Assembly: GCA_021648375.1 (NCBI GenBank)
Contig: JAKISW010000007.1
Coordinates: 1-64,000, forward strand
Origin: Devosiaceae bacterium
Lineage (GTDB): Bacteria > Pseudomonadota > Alphaproteobacteria > Rhizobiales > Devosiaceae
DNA length: 64,000 bases
Reading direction: 5' to 3'
Below the pieces are notes generated by a model, which searched no databases, was not told where the DNA came from, and saw only the letters and a program-made list of their open reading frames with translations. This document shows positions 8,656 through 17,210 of this stretch, in pieces; positions within the stretch are counted from its first letter, which is position 1, and every line of letters begins with the position of its first letter. The position numbers and the translations under genes were made by a program.

Positions 8656-9708
8656 TTATGTTCCAAGCCGTTTCCATATATCAACACCGGACCAATCTTG
8701 TAAAAACCCGTAGGGATAAGGCGGCAGCTCAAATGATGAGACCTTCGACAACTCTTTGATCTCAGATGGCTCTAAAATCAGATCAACCGCAGCGAGATTT
8801 TCCTGCAACTGGCTTGCGTTTCGTGCACCTATCAAAACACAAGCAACACCTGCTCGAGAGTTAAGCCAGGCAAGTGCCACATGAGCTAATGGCCGGTTAT
8901 GGTTTTTCGCAATTGAACCTACAAGATTAAGGATTGCATGGGTTCGGCTTGTATTGCGCAGATCATAGGCTTCCACACCTCTATCGGGGTTTTCGCCTAA
9001 ACGGGTCGCTCCACTTGGTCGCTCTTTTGCACCATATTTACCGCTCAGCCAACCACCGCCCAGCGGCGACCATGGTGTCAGCGCAATTCCCGCTTCAAGG
9101 CAGCAAGGTAAAACCTCAAGCTCAATACCACGATCCAGCAGATTATATTGAGGTTGCACAGCAACCGGCATTGGAAAACCATTAGCCTTGGCCGTTGAAA
9201 CAATTTTTTGCAACTGCCATCCAGACACATTTGACCAGGCGATGTTATGAATCTTGCCCGCGCTAACAAGATCGCCAAGAGTTGCAAGGGTCTCCTCAAT
9301 CTCCGTGTGACGATCCCAGCCATGAACGAAGTAGACATCAATTGCCTCGACCTGAAGGCGTTTTAGACTGGCATTTACACAAGTCACAAGGGCACGACGA
9401 GACGCACCATGGCTTCCGGCAGGTGGAGAAAACCGACCTTTAGTGGCAAGAATTATATCATCCATGCCACCACGCTGACGACCCCATTTTCCAATTATCT
9501 TCTCCGATAAGCCGTCGCTATAAACGTCAGCCGTATCGATGAAAGTTCCACCCAGATCAACAAACATATCCAATTGTTTAAACGCTTCAGCCCCATCCGT
9601 TTCTGCACCAAAAGTCATGGTTCCCAGACCAAACTGAGAAACCATCGGACCGTTTTTTCCCAATGGTAATAGTGGCATTTTCTTTTGATCATTGAGTTGA
9701 ACTGCCAT
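8656..9708 (-). CDS. Aldo/keto reductase
   Basis: A 350-residue TIM-barrel NADPH oxidoreductase. GLGTMTFGAETD is the AKR start, FIDTADVYSDGLSE carries the catalytic Asp and Tyr, ILATKGRF the Lys, and YFVHGWDRHTEIEETLATL the His region; IGARNASQLQENLAAVDL is the cofactor-binding end. The ATG at 9708 follows AAAGGAAA; the ATG at 9723 would place that ribosome site inside the gene. It is divergent from a LysR-type regulator, which probably controls it. Substrate unknown. Confidence 0.92.
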   Translation of the reverse strand: MAVQLNDQKKMPLLPLGKNGPMVSQFGLGTMTFGAETDGAEAFKQLDMFVDLGGTFIDTADVYSDGLSEKIIGKWGRQRGGMDDIILATKGRFSPPAGSHGASRRALVTCVNASLKRLQVEAIDVYFVHGWDRHTEIEETLATLGDLVSAGKIHNIAWSNVSGWQLQKIVSTAKANGFPMPVAVQPQYNLLDRGIELEVLPCCLEAGIALTPWSPLGGGWLSGKYGAKERPSGATRLGENPDRGVEAYDLRNTSRTHAILNLVGSIAKNHNRPLAHVALAWLNSRAGVACVLIGARNASQLQENLAAVDLILEPSEIKELSKVSSFELPPYPYGFLQDWSGVDIWKRLGT

Positions 9709-9858
9709 GAGTTTTCCTTTCAAAATATACCGAATATGGCTGTCGTGTCAGATCACGTTCAAAGCGCCTGGTTTAGCTCAACTGATGAATCTTGACAGAA
9801 ATGGAATTTAGTGGATTGTCATCCCCTTTGGAATGAAATGATTTGAAAGGGTCTTTGC

Positions 9859-10674
9859 ATGAATGAAAGGAACTTCGATTGGAATGACCTCCAACTGTTT
9901 CTCGCGGTTGCGCAGGAAGGGGGCTTGTCTCCGGCTGCGCGCAAGACAAAACGTAGTGCTGCCACGCTAGGGCGGCGCATGCGAAAGCTTGAGCGGGCAA
10001 TGGGGCGAGAGTTATTCGTGCGCCATGATCGTGGCTATGAAATGACAACTTATGCACGCGAGCTGCTCAACGATCTTGTTGGGATCGAGAGCCGCATCAC
10101 TAAATTGACAGCGAGACCTGATGATACTGAGCGACCGCTTGTAAAAATTTCTGCAGGCACATGGACAATAATGGCCCTGCTTGAAAAGCTGGATGAAATC
10201 ACGAACACGCCAGCCGACATTCAGCTACGCTTTGTTTCAGCAGAAAATATTCTTGATATCCCACGCCGAGAGGTTGCCATAGGTTTTAGAAACAAACGCC
10301 CCACTGAAACAAATCTTGCCGGGCGAAAACTGTCTCGCGTGGAATTTGCCCCCTATGCAATGCCAAACGCGCCGGATCGCTGGATTAAAGTGTTGGCTGA
10401 TACGCCATCGGCACGCTGGCTGGACAAGACAATTGGCTTTGATGCCATTTGCGAAGTAACCGCCCCACGCAACAGCCTTGATCTTGCGCTTGCGGGCAAG
10501 GGCATCGCACTATTGCCAACATTCATCGGCGATGCTCAAAAAAAATTAAACCGGTCTGGCAGCACTATTCCCAAACTGGCCCACGATCAATGGATTGTCA
10601 CCCATCAAGACGATCGCCATCTGCCAGAAGTTAGACGCACAATAGATCGTTTGTGTCGCATACTTGAAAAATAG
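9859..10674 (+). CDS. LysR-type transcriptional regulator
   Basis: A 271-residue regulator with an N-terminal winged helix (NDLQLFLAVAQEGGLSPAARK then SAATLGRRMRKLERAMGRELF) and a shortened effector domain, roughly 30 residues less than typical LysR proteins. AAAGGG lies seven bases before the ATG. The 150-base gap to the divergent aldo/keto reductase is the likely target site; I did not find a clear T-N11-A dyad there. Effector unknown. Confidence 0.88.
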   Translation: MNERNFDWNDLQLFLAVAQEGGLSPAARKTKRSAATLGRRMRKLERAMGRELFVRHDRGYEMTTYARELLNDLVGIESRITKLTARPDDTERPLVKISAGTWTIMALLEKLDEITNTPADIQLRFVSAENILDIPRREVAIGFRNKRPTETNLAGRKLSRVEFAPYAMPNAPDRWIKVLADTPSARWLDKTIGFDAICEVTAPRNSLDLALAGKGIALLPTFIGDAQKKLNRSGSTIPKLAHDQWIVTHQDDRHLPEVRRTIDRLCRILEK

Positions 10675-11129
10675 GCCAGTTGGTTATCAGTGATTTTGCA
10701 GTTCACAACCTAAAAATCTAATGTTCGCCGCCCGATATAGCTGAGTTGAAGTGCATAAAGATCGCGCTTTTTAGCCATTGCAAATTATTTCCAACACATC
10801 AGATTGCAATGATTATGGTGGAATACATTGCAATTTGGCGCAATTAATTTTTAAGCAGAACAGCTAATAATTTTCCGGCAACCGACTTTAGGCTGAAAGC
10901 AAACCAGCACTCCCACGGACGAAAGACTGGTCTGTTTCCCCTTGAAGTCTGAGACCATCAGGTAAAGGTCCCGGGCCACTTTTATTTATTTCAAACATCA
11001 GCTTACATCTCATTGTCAACTGCGCTCCTGCTCGGTGCAGGTGCAAAAACAGGCCAAAAAGACCAGCGGTTTGTGAAAAATCACTATCTTAATAACTAAA
11101 TCTGAAATACCGGCAAATGGAGAAGTTAC
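10675..11129. other. 455-bp intergenic stretch, nothing recognised
   Basis: No open frame with coding character, tRNA or known RNA was recognised. Two ATTGCAAT-type motifs (near 10804 and 10829) and a GC-rich stretch ending GTCCCGGGCCACTTTT near 10967-10983 are the only visible structures. A small RNA cannot be excluded. Confidence 0.4.
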
Positions 11130-11504
11130 ATGTTTACAACAATAAAATCATTTAGAAAAACCGGCGGTATTTTGGCTCTGGTAGCTGGAGTGCTCGCAAT
11201 ATTTGCCGCGCAACTGATGTTCGTCGTTGCCGGTATTCATGGCACGCTCAATTCAGCAAGTTTTGCATCTCTTTTGTGGAGTGAGCTGGGAACTGTCCTG
11301 CTCGCGTTTCTCACTGCGGTTTTAGGCATCATAAGCATGAGCGCCAGCTCTAAAACCCCGGGAATGCTGCTCGTTATCACTGCAATTTTAACCGCAGTTC
11401 ATGGCGGGCTGCCAGTAGCCTTGTTTATGGCCATCGCGTTGGTGGGTGCGGTTTTTATACTGATCGGTGACAACAGAGTAGTAGCTGGAAACAGTTCATT
11501 TTAG
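11130..11504 (+). CDS. Small hydrophobic membrane protein, unknown
   Basis: A 124-residue protein with four predicted membrane helices (starting GGILALVAGVLAIFAAQLMF) and short loops. I do not recognise a family. GGAG lies about eight bases before the ATG, and the composition is typical of a real membrane protein. It stands alone between the LysR gene and a stretch without genes. Confidence 0.65.
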   Translation: MFTTIKSFRKTGGILALVAGVLAIFAAQLMFVVAGIHGTLNSASFASLLWSELGTVLLAFLTAVLGIISMSASSKTPGMLLVITAILTAVHGGLPVALFMAIALVGAVFILIGDNRVVAGNSSF

Positions 11505-11811
11505 ACCATATTCAAAGGTGAAAAGGCAGTTCTAGATTGCCTCGCTTTGTTCACAATGATGGCCGATCGAATGAGGAGAGGCAAAAAATTTGCTAAATCA
11601 AACAAGTCAAAGCCCTGTCCGTAAAGAGCATTTGCCTGCCCACAGCATCAAACACTCCCGGCCCCTTCATGACAACCTTATGCCAAAGGTTTGTGTGTCA
11701 TGGAATCCTCCAAAATTGCAATTCAAATCTCAAAGCACCGCCTACTTTGCTAAAGAAATTTTACAAACAGATCGCCGCAATCAAAAATAGAGTATGAAAT
11801 TACTATCAATT
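11505..11811. other. 307-bp intergenic stretch without a supported gene
   Basis: A 66-codon open frame (11590-11790) has a TTG start, no family resemblance and no clear ribosome site. I treat it as non-coding. No hairpin or repeat stands out. Confidence 0.4.
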
Positions 11812-12666
11812 TTACAGATTTAAGGATCGGGCAACTTTTCCAATTGCAGACATAATTTCCACGGTATCAGTAATATTCAATATTTCGCCATTGCTATCTA
11901 TTTGCTGTTTACGAAATTTTTTCAATACACCTTGCTCCACCTTCCTAGCGGCATCTTCATCAGGCATTGGCTGAGCAACATCTCTCTCCCAACGTAGTCC
12001 AGTTAATTCATTCGCCATACATTTGTTGTATGCGCATTCTCTTGACAAGGGGTCATGCGAGTATCCAACTTTTATCGCCAAAACTTTTCCAAGCTGATTT
12101 CGAAGCACCAATGAATATACAAACCAAACATCATGATCGTGAAAACTCCCCTCAATACGCCCAGAATGTTTTGGTCCTAATTTGCTTTGGTTTGCTTTCA
12201 CCTTTCCTTGTCCAAGCGCCGTGACAGGTTTTGCAAAAATTATTGTAGAACGAGCCAACCGAGAAAGTTTGTTGCCTGATATCTCATCAAGCTCCATCAC
12301 TTTCGTTTGAGCTTGTAAGTGATGGTTAGGCGTCAAAGGACCTACTATTTTAGAGAATTGGTTTTCTTTTTCATCAATTGCCCAAACTTCCAACGGGTGA
12401 AGGGCATAAGGAAAACGCTCAACACCTTTGTGGTCATCAAGTTGATAATCTGCGGTATTCATCACTAAATCACTGAGACGATAAACACCCAACACACGCC
12501 CCTGAAACTCTTTTGGGGTTGGCTCCGATTTGGTACCGACAGTATAGACCAAATCGCCCGATACTAGATTCTTGACGGCGTGATTCCTTGTACTTTTGTT
12601 CGTAAAGGTAAGTGGCCAAGCAGGTTCCGAGGAACCACCCCAAACATAAGTAAAATACGCCTTCAT
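11812..12666 (-). CDS. Protein with EVE/PUA-like N-terminus and T5orf172/GIY-YIG-like C-terminus
   Basis: A 284-residue soluble protein with no close family I can name. Residues 1-130 (MKAYFTYVWGGSSEPAWPL, GDLVYTVGT, GRVLGVYRLSD, RFPYALHPLEVWAI) have the short-strand, aromatic-rich pattern of EVE/PUA-like nucleotide-binding domains. Residues 178-265 (VWFVYSLVL, IKVGYSHDPLSRECAYN, AARKVEQGVLKKF, DSNGEILNIT) follow the order of a T5orf172/GIY-YIG nuclease: paired strands, a K-[IV]-G-x-[ST] strand, Arg, Glu and Asn. Modified-base-directed nucleases with such architecture serve in phage defence, so a stand-alone restriction role is possible but unproven. GAGGGG lies upstream of the ATG. No operon partners. 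Confidence 0.6.
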   Translation of the reverse strand: MKAYFTYVWGGSSEPAWPLTFTNKSTRNHAVKNLVSGDLVYTVGTKSEPTPKEFQGRVLGVYRLSDLVMNTADYQLDDHKGVERFPYALHPLEVWAIDEKENQFSKIVGPLTPNHHLQAQTKVMELDEISGNKLSRLARSTIIFAKPVTALGQGKVKANQSKLGPKHSGRIEGSFHDHDVWFVYSLVLRNQLGKVLAIKVGYSHDPLSRECAYNKCMANELTGLRWERDVAQPMPDEDAARKVEQGVLKKFRKQQIDSNGEILNITDTVEIMSAIGKVARSLNL

Positions 12667-12830
12667 TCTTCTGCCCCTCAGGAATTACTTACATATATAG
12701 CACAAAGTCTAAAATTTTATCGCATCATCAGAGGTTCTACAAAAGAAACCCCACCCACAACAAAACGGCACGCAGCAATTAAGTCACGCGACCGTCTAAA
12801 GAATAGAGTTCAACTGTAGAAGTTCCCTCT

Positions 12831-12969
12831 TCCCCCTCCCCCTTGCGGGGAGGGTCGGGATGGGGGCCATTCGCAAAAACTAAACACCGTCCCGGACCTG
12901 ATCCGGGACCTCGGTGTTCAAAACAACTAAGCCCCCGGAGCAAGTCCGGGGTGGTGCAGCGCTTGACGC
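12831..12969. repeat. Palindromic intergenic repeats between the GIY-YIG-like gene and fliJ
   Basis: Contains a CCCCCTTGCGGGGAGGG hairpin (from about 12836), a CCCGGACC/GGGACC unit (12891-12912, 22 bases identical to 514-535) and a CCCCCGGAGCAAGTCCGGGG unit (from 12931). These are dispersed elements of the Hyphomicrobiales type. The rest of 12667-12990 shows nothing else. Confidence 0.65.
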
Positions 12970-12990
12970 CAAAGCGCTTAAAACCTCTAC

Positions 12991-13401
12991 CTAACGAATA
13001 TGCCGCATGCGGGCTATCTCGTCATATTCGGCCTGCTCAGCTTTGTTTTCTTCATCCCTTTGGCGCTGGGTTTCGCGCTCGCTAAGGGTTTCAACCTTTT
13101 TCAATTCTTCAAGGCTTTCCGCCAGCTGATCCTGAGCCGTCTCCTGCTTTTCGCGCATATCATCGGCCGATCTCATCAGATTATCCCGACGGGTCAACGC
13201 TGCCTTGGCAAATGTTGAATAGGCAAAATGGGTAGCATCGGAAATGCCGGTCTTGGAGTGTTCCAGCTCAATCTGCTGGTCCAGCTCTGAGGCCATTCTC
13301 TCAAAATCGGCAATCATCATCTCGATTTGAGATAGTGCCCGACGATGTTCGTCTACTTGAAATTTTTTGAGTCTGATAAGACTCTCGTTGCGTGACTTCA
13401 T
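12991..13401 (-). CDS. fliJ: Flagellar export protein FliJ-like
   Basis: A 136-residue, almost fully helical, charged coiled coil (LIRLKKFQVDEHRRALSQIE onward) with the length and composition of FliJ, the central stalk that sits in the FliI ATPase ring of the flagellar export apparatus. It directly follows fliI on the same strand (66-base gap) and has AAGGAG before its ATG. FliJ proteins diverge strongly, so the name rests partly on this context. No other flagellar structural genes are in the window. Confidence 0.85.
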   Translation of the reverse strand: MKSRNESLIRLKKFQVDEHRRALSQIEMMIADFERMASELDQQIELEHSKTGISDATHFAYSTFAKAALTRRDNLMRSADDMREKQETAQDQLAESLEELKKVETLSERETQRQRDEENKAEQAEYDEIARMRHIR

Positions 13402-13467
13402 GACTTGTACTCCTTAACTAACTCAAGTCGATTTACTCTTGGCTGCTGCGCCCTTAACACCAGGTGC

Positions 13468-14802
13468 TTAAACATCAGGCACTTCTTCAACAATTGCAGC
13501 CAATAACTCATAACCTTCAGCGATTGTGGTTTTTTCATTCTGGCTCTGGCTCAAAAACGCCTCCAGTGCCCCATTTACCTCAATCGCCTTATCCACCTTG
13601 GGGTCACTTCCTTTGCGATAGGCCCCAAGCCTGATTAATTCCTCCATATCGGCAAATACCGACAAATATTCCCGCGCCTTTTGCAACACCGGCTGCACAT
13701 TTTCCGGCACACAAGCGGGCATAGTGCGCGAAATGGAGCGCAAAACATTCACCGCCGGATATCGTCCCCGCTCGGCAATGGCCCTCTCCATCACAATATG
13801 CCCGTCCAATATTCCGCGAACAGCATCGGCAATCGGCTCGTTGTGATCATCACCTTCCACCAAAACGGTAAATAGACCGGTAACAGAACCAGAATTAATT
13901 AACCCTGGTCCCGCCCGCTCCAAAAGTCTTGGCAATTCCGCAAAAACGGTTGGCGGATACCCCTTGGCGGTTGGTGGCTCGCCGGTTGCCAGCCCGATTT
14001 CACGCTGGGCCATGGCAAATCTGGTCAAGCTGTCCATCATGCATAAAACCTTTTTGCCCTGATCGCGAAAATATTCGGCCAGAGTTAAAGTAAGATATGC
14101 AGCCTGGCGTCGCATCAGGGCCGGCTCATCAGATGTCGCAACAACCACAATGGCTTTTTTTATGCCCTCTTCGCCCAATTGATCCGTAACAAATTCACGA
14201 ACCTCGCGTCCCCGCTCTCCAATCAGCCCGATTATTGCCACATCGCTTTGAGTATTGCGGGCCAGCATCGACATTAGAACAGATTTGCCAACACCCGAAC
14301 CGGCAAATATTCCCAACCGTTGTCCCTCGCACACAGTGGTAAAACTGTTTAATGCCCGCACTCCAAGATCAAGGGGCACCCCCACCCTGCCTCGCCTATG
14401 GGCCGGCAATGGCGAAGTTCTAAGCGAGCAGGCCTTTGCTCCCGTGGTCAAAGGACCTTTGTCATCAATGGGTTCTCCATTGGCATTGATCACCCGCCCA
14501 AGCCAGCTGACATCAGGATATACCGCCCCGTCATGACCGACAAAAATCGCCCGACATCCCAGTCGCACTCCCTCCACAGGGCCAAATGGCAGGCAAAGGG
14601 CATGCCCGTCCCGAAATCCGATAATTTCGCATTCCAGACTAGTTGAAGCGCTGGTTTCAATTTTTACCCGGCCGCCGACCCTTAGTTCGCGCAAAGGACC
14701 AACTACTTCGATCAGCAGACCCTGCACAGCTTTTACACGGCCGAAAACCTCGACTTCGTCAATGGCATCAATTTCTGCAATTAAGGACTTCACCCCAACC
14801 AT
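13468..14802 (-). CDS. fliI: Flagellum-specific ATP synthase FliI
   Basis: A 444-residue F1-beta-like ATPase that drives export of flagellar subunits. Visible motifs: Walker A GIFAGSGVGKSVLMS, catalytic-Glu region GLIGERGREVREF, Walker B VLCMMDSLTRFAMAQRE, and the conserved EPPTAKGYPPTVFAELPRLLERAG. The open frame extends upstream to 14967, but homology starts at about the ATG at 14802 (MVGVKSLIAEID). It is followed by fliJ and diverges from ctrA, an arrangement I associate with Hyphomicrobiales; the shared 400-base spacer may hold CtrA-dependent sites for both. Confidence 0.95.
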   Translation of the reverse strand: MVGVKSLIAEIDAIDEVEVFGRVKAVQGLLIEVVGPLRELRVGGRVKIETSASTSLECEIIGFRDGHALCLPFGPVEGVRLGCRAIFVGHDGAVYPDVSWLGRVINANGEPIDDKGPLTTGAKACSLRTSPLPAHRRGRVGVPLDLGVRALNSFTTVCEGQRLGIFAGSGVGKSVLMSMLARNTQSDVAIIGLIGERGREVREFVTDQLGEEGIKKAIVVVATSDEPALMRRQAAYLTLTLAEYFRDQGKKVLCMMDSLTRFAMAQREIGLATGEPPTAKGYPPTVFAELPRLLERAGPGLINSGSVTGLFTVLVEGDDHNEPIADAVRGILDGHIVMERAIAERGRYPAVNVLRSISRTMPACVPENVQPVLQKAREYLSVFADMEELIRLGAYRKGSDPKVDKAIEVNGALEAFLSQSQNEKTTIAEGYELLAAIVEEVPDV

Positions 14803-14945
14803 TACCTCGCGAATCAGAGAGCACCCAAAATCAATTGTAATTGCAGGGTAATTGATTGTTAACCAAAAAGCGTTAACGCAATTATGGGATATTTTTTCTC
14901 CCGACTGCTTTTTGCTGCTTTGCAGGCAAAAACACGTAAATGACT

Positions 14946-15002
14946 GAGTCCGTTGAATCAGTTGCAACGATTTCTTAAACTAAAATGTTAAGATTTTTTT
15001 AG
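14946..15002. promoter_or_regulatory. Two GANTC methylation sites and a near-consensus CtrA box upstream of ctrA
   Basis: GAGTC (14946-14950) and GAATC (14955-14959) are CcrM target sites (GANTC) only 4 bases apart. GTTAA-N7-TTAG at 14987-15002 differs by one base from the CtrA box. In Caulobacter, ctrA is controlled by CcrM methylation and by CtrA itself, so a similar loop is plausible here. The spacer 14803-15205 holds no gene. Confidence 0.45.
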
Positions 15003-15205
15003 CTAATTTTTCTTTTTAAAACAACAACTTAACAAAATTTTGCCTTTTTCAGTTCGCATATTGCATAAGTGAATTAAACTTTGTTAACTATTGGAAATTA
15101 TGTTTAAAGCATATCCAGTAGGGATTGCATAAATGCCGATCACTGAGGGTTGGGCATTTTAAGGTTCCAGTAAGGAACACAAAAAAAGGGTTTAAGGGGA
15201 TTGCC

Positions 15206-15907
15206 ATGCGGGTACTCTTGATTGAAGACGACAGCGCCACAGCGCAAAGCATTGAGTTAATGCTGAAGTCCGAGAGTTTTAATGTTTACGCCACAGACCT
15301 TGGTGAAGAAGGTGTTGATCTGGGTAAACTCTATGATTACGACATAATTTTATTAGACTTGAATCTGCCCGACATGAGCGGATATGAAGTGTTACGCACT
15401 TTAAGGGTCGCCAAAATTCAAACACCTATTCTTATTCTGTCCGGTCTGGCAGGAATTGAGGATAAGGTTCGAGGCCTTGGCTTTGGTGCCGATGATTATA
15501 TGACCAAGCCTTTCCATAAGGACGAGCTGGTTGCGCGCATTCACGCCGTTGTACGCCGCTCTAAAGGCCACGCCCAGTCAATCATCACCACTGGTGAGCT
15601 GGCGGTTAATTTAGATACCAAAACTGTTGAGGTTGGCGGTCAACGCGTACACCTTACCGGCAAGGAATATCAGATGCTGGAGCTGCTTTCTCTACGTAAG
15701 GGAACAACCCTGACCAAGGAAATGTTCCTCAACCATCTTTATGGTGGCATGGACGAGCCAGAGCTGAAAATCATCGACGTGTTTATCTGCAAGCTCAGGA
15801 AAAAGCTTTCAGTTGCTTCTGCGGGTGCAAATTATATCGAAACCGTCTGGGGCCGTGGCTATGTGTTGCGCGAACCGGATGAAAACGAGATTTCGCAAAG
15901 CGCTTAA
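15206..15907 (+). CDS. ctrA: Cell-cycle response regulator CtrA
   Basis: A 233-residue OmpR-type regulator that nearly matches CtrA in length. The receiver domain begins MRVLLIEDDSATAQSIELML, with the phosphoacceptor Asp51 in LLDLNLPDMSGYEVLRTLR and Lys in DDYMTKPFHKDELVARIHAV. The winged-helix domain contains VHLTGKEYQMLELLSLRKG, MDEPELKIIDVFICKLRKKL and ETVWGRGYVLREP, all diagnostic of CtrA. The ATG at 15206 follows AAGGGG; upstream codons in frame lack homology. CtrA binds TTAA-N7-TTAA boxes and controls replication, division and flagella; ChpT, its phosphodonor, is encoded at 25.3-26.0 kb. Confidence 0.97.
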   Translation: MRVLLIEDDSATAQSIELMLKSESFNVYATDLGEEGVDLGKLYDYDIILLDLNLPDMSGYEVLRTLRVAKIQTPILILSGLAGIEDKVRGLGFGADDYMTKPFHKDELVARIHAVVRRSKGHAQSIITTGELAVNLDTKTVEVGGQRVHLTGKEYQMLELLSLRKGTTLTKEMFLNHLYGGMDEPELKIIDVFICKLRKKLSVASAGANYIETVWGRGYVLREPDENEISQSA

Positions 15908-15936
15908 CCACTCTTTGTTATAAAATTACAAATTCT

Positions 15937-15969
15937 AAAAAACCCGGCTGATAACAGCCGGGTTTTTTT
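15937..15969 (+). terminator. Rho-independent terminator of ctrA
   Basis: AACCCGGCTG-ATAA-CAGCCGGGTT stem-loop (15941-15964) followed by seven T. It lies 34 bases after the ctrA stop. An A-run before the stem also allows termination of converging transcripts. Confidence 0.92.
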
Positions 15970-16006
15970 ATGTTGGTTTGCATTTTACCCCAGTTTATCC
16001 CGCGCT

Positions 16007-16708
16007 TCAGCTCCCAATCCCCAAAATCCCTAACGTCCTAGACCAGAAACCTTGTGAGGTCTCAACCTCATCCGCATGTCCATCATTTTCTGCACTGTTC
16101 ACATTGGTTAAAGCGTTTACGAGAATAACCAGATTTGTGGTATTGAATTCATCGCCGTTGAAAAACCCGCTCCAACGCCCCTCGATACCAATAATATGGG
16201 TGACAATATCCAGCCTATCTGTGCTCTGCCCTTCAAGTGCAAACTGAAGTGATAATTGTTCCGTATTGCTCAATTGTTCTTCATCACCGAATAACAGGGT
16301 CCAGTTTATTGAATCCAGCCCATATTCACCTTCATAGTTCCTCGTGAATTGGCCAGAATCGTCAGCCCCCCTGACAATCCCGATAAATTGCACCAGATCC
16401 CGCATTGCAGAAATATTGATCATGCTTTGCAATCTGGCGATCAATTGCCCCTGTTCAGAACTGCTATCGACACACTCGACGCAGATAAAATACAAAATTA
16501 CAACTTTGCCATTAAGGCTTTCATTGTCGACAATATTGCCATCCATATCCGCCAGTAAAAACCCGGGCGTTTCCAGATCAATAGCTGTGTAACCTGGTTC
16601 ATCCTCAGCTAGCTTATTCTGAAAACTTGCTAAAGAATGTGCCCAGGCACCTCCCATATTTGTAAGGGACAAAAAAAACAAGGCACCGATAGCGGCCGTA
16701 AATTTCAT
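16007..16708 (-). CDS. Secreted SCO1/SenC-like thioredoxin-fold protein
   Basis: A 233-residue protein with a Sec signal peptide (1-23, ending GGAWA). The segment PGFLLADMDGNIVDNESLNGKVVILYF matches the SCO1/SenC/PrrC thioredoxin-like fold, and THIIGIEGRWSGFF matches the late His strand of SCO copper chaperones. The metal motif is CVEC (CxxC) in place of the usual CxxxC, so copper handling may be altered or replaced by disulfide chemistry. The C-terminal 30 residues are extra. The next gene upstream on the same strand, 4 bases away, encodes another small secreted protein, so they form a two-gene operon. No cytochrome oxidase genes are nearby. Confidence 0.65.
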   Translation of the reverse strand: MKFTAAIGALFFLSLTNMGGAWAHSLASFQNKLAEDEPGYTAIDLETPGFLLADMDGNIVDNESLNGKVVILYFICVECVDSSSEQGQLIARLQSMINISAMRDLVQFIGIVRGADDSGQFTRNYEGEYGLDSINWTLLFGDEEQLSNTEQLSLQFALEGQSTDRLDIVTHIIGIEGRWSGFFNGDEFNTTNLVILVNALTNVNSAENDGHADEVETSQGFWSRTLGILGIGS

Positions 16709-16712
16709 ATGT

Positions 16713-17117
16713 TTATTCCGCCTGAATATCCGCTTCCAATTGCTCAGACAGTATCACATCAAACATGCGATAAACCGCCTGATAATAGGCAATATCAGGG
16801 TTGGACTGACATACGGAAAGGCTCCAGCCCAGCATCATTGGCATCTCGATTTTAGAAAAATCCAGCCCCGTTTCCCCACTAAGTATCAGCTGCACATTAA
16901 ACCCTGTAACCATGCCATAGGTATAATCGACAAGAAAACTGCGCAAGCGCTGATCACTATCAGCATTCTCAATAACAAACCCACAGGTATATTCAGGGTT
17001 TGGTACAGCAATATATATTCCGGCAATATCCAGATGGTCGGCAAAAACTGGCGATGAAAATGCCAAAAAACCAGCCAAAGCGCCGGTTTTGAGGCCAGTT
17101 TGCAAAATGTTTTTCAT
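16713..17117 (-). CDS. Small periplasmic protein, unknown (Rap1a/HdeA-like pattern)
   Basis: A 134-residue protein with signal peptide 1-26 (ending SPVFA). The mature part has two cysteines (YTCGFVIE and SVCQSNPD) spaced as in small disulfide-bonded periplasmic proteins, and the C-terminal helix IAYYQAVYRMFDVILSEQ. The order 'YGMVTGF ... C..NPD ... helix' resembles Rap1a/HdeA-like proteins, but the match is loose. It precedes the SCO-like gene by 4 bases; the two products may act together in the periplasm. Confidence 0.6.
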   Translation of the reverse strand: MKNILQTGLKTGALAGFLAFSSPVFADHLDIAGIYIAVPNPEYTCGFVIENADSDQRLRSFLVDYTYGMVTGFNVQLILSGETGLDFSKIEMPMMLGWSLSVCQSNPDIAYYQAVYRMFDVILSEQLEADIQAE

Positions 17118-17210
17118 TTGGATTTTCCTTATTTGATGCCTTTGCTGCCACCGGGCAAACCTATGCCAGAGTGGAAAAAAATCAAACCGGAAAATTCAAA
17201 TAATCAATAT

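Noticed and set aside
10860..10990. Possible 6S-like or other small RNA
   Set aside because: Only short, imperfect pairings could be drawn; no conserved RNA motif recognised.
11590..11790. 66-codon open frame on the plus strand
   Set aside because: TTG start, no family resemblance, unlikely composition and no ribosome site.
14858..14876. TTAA-N10-TTAA near ctrA
   Set aside because: Spacing is 10, not the 7 needed for a CtrA box.
14803..14967. 55-codon N-terminal extension of fliI
   Set aside because: Cys- and aromatic-rich, unlike FliI; the family start is at 14802.
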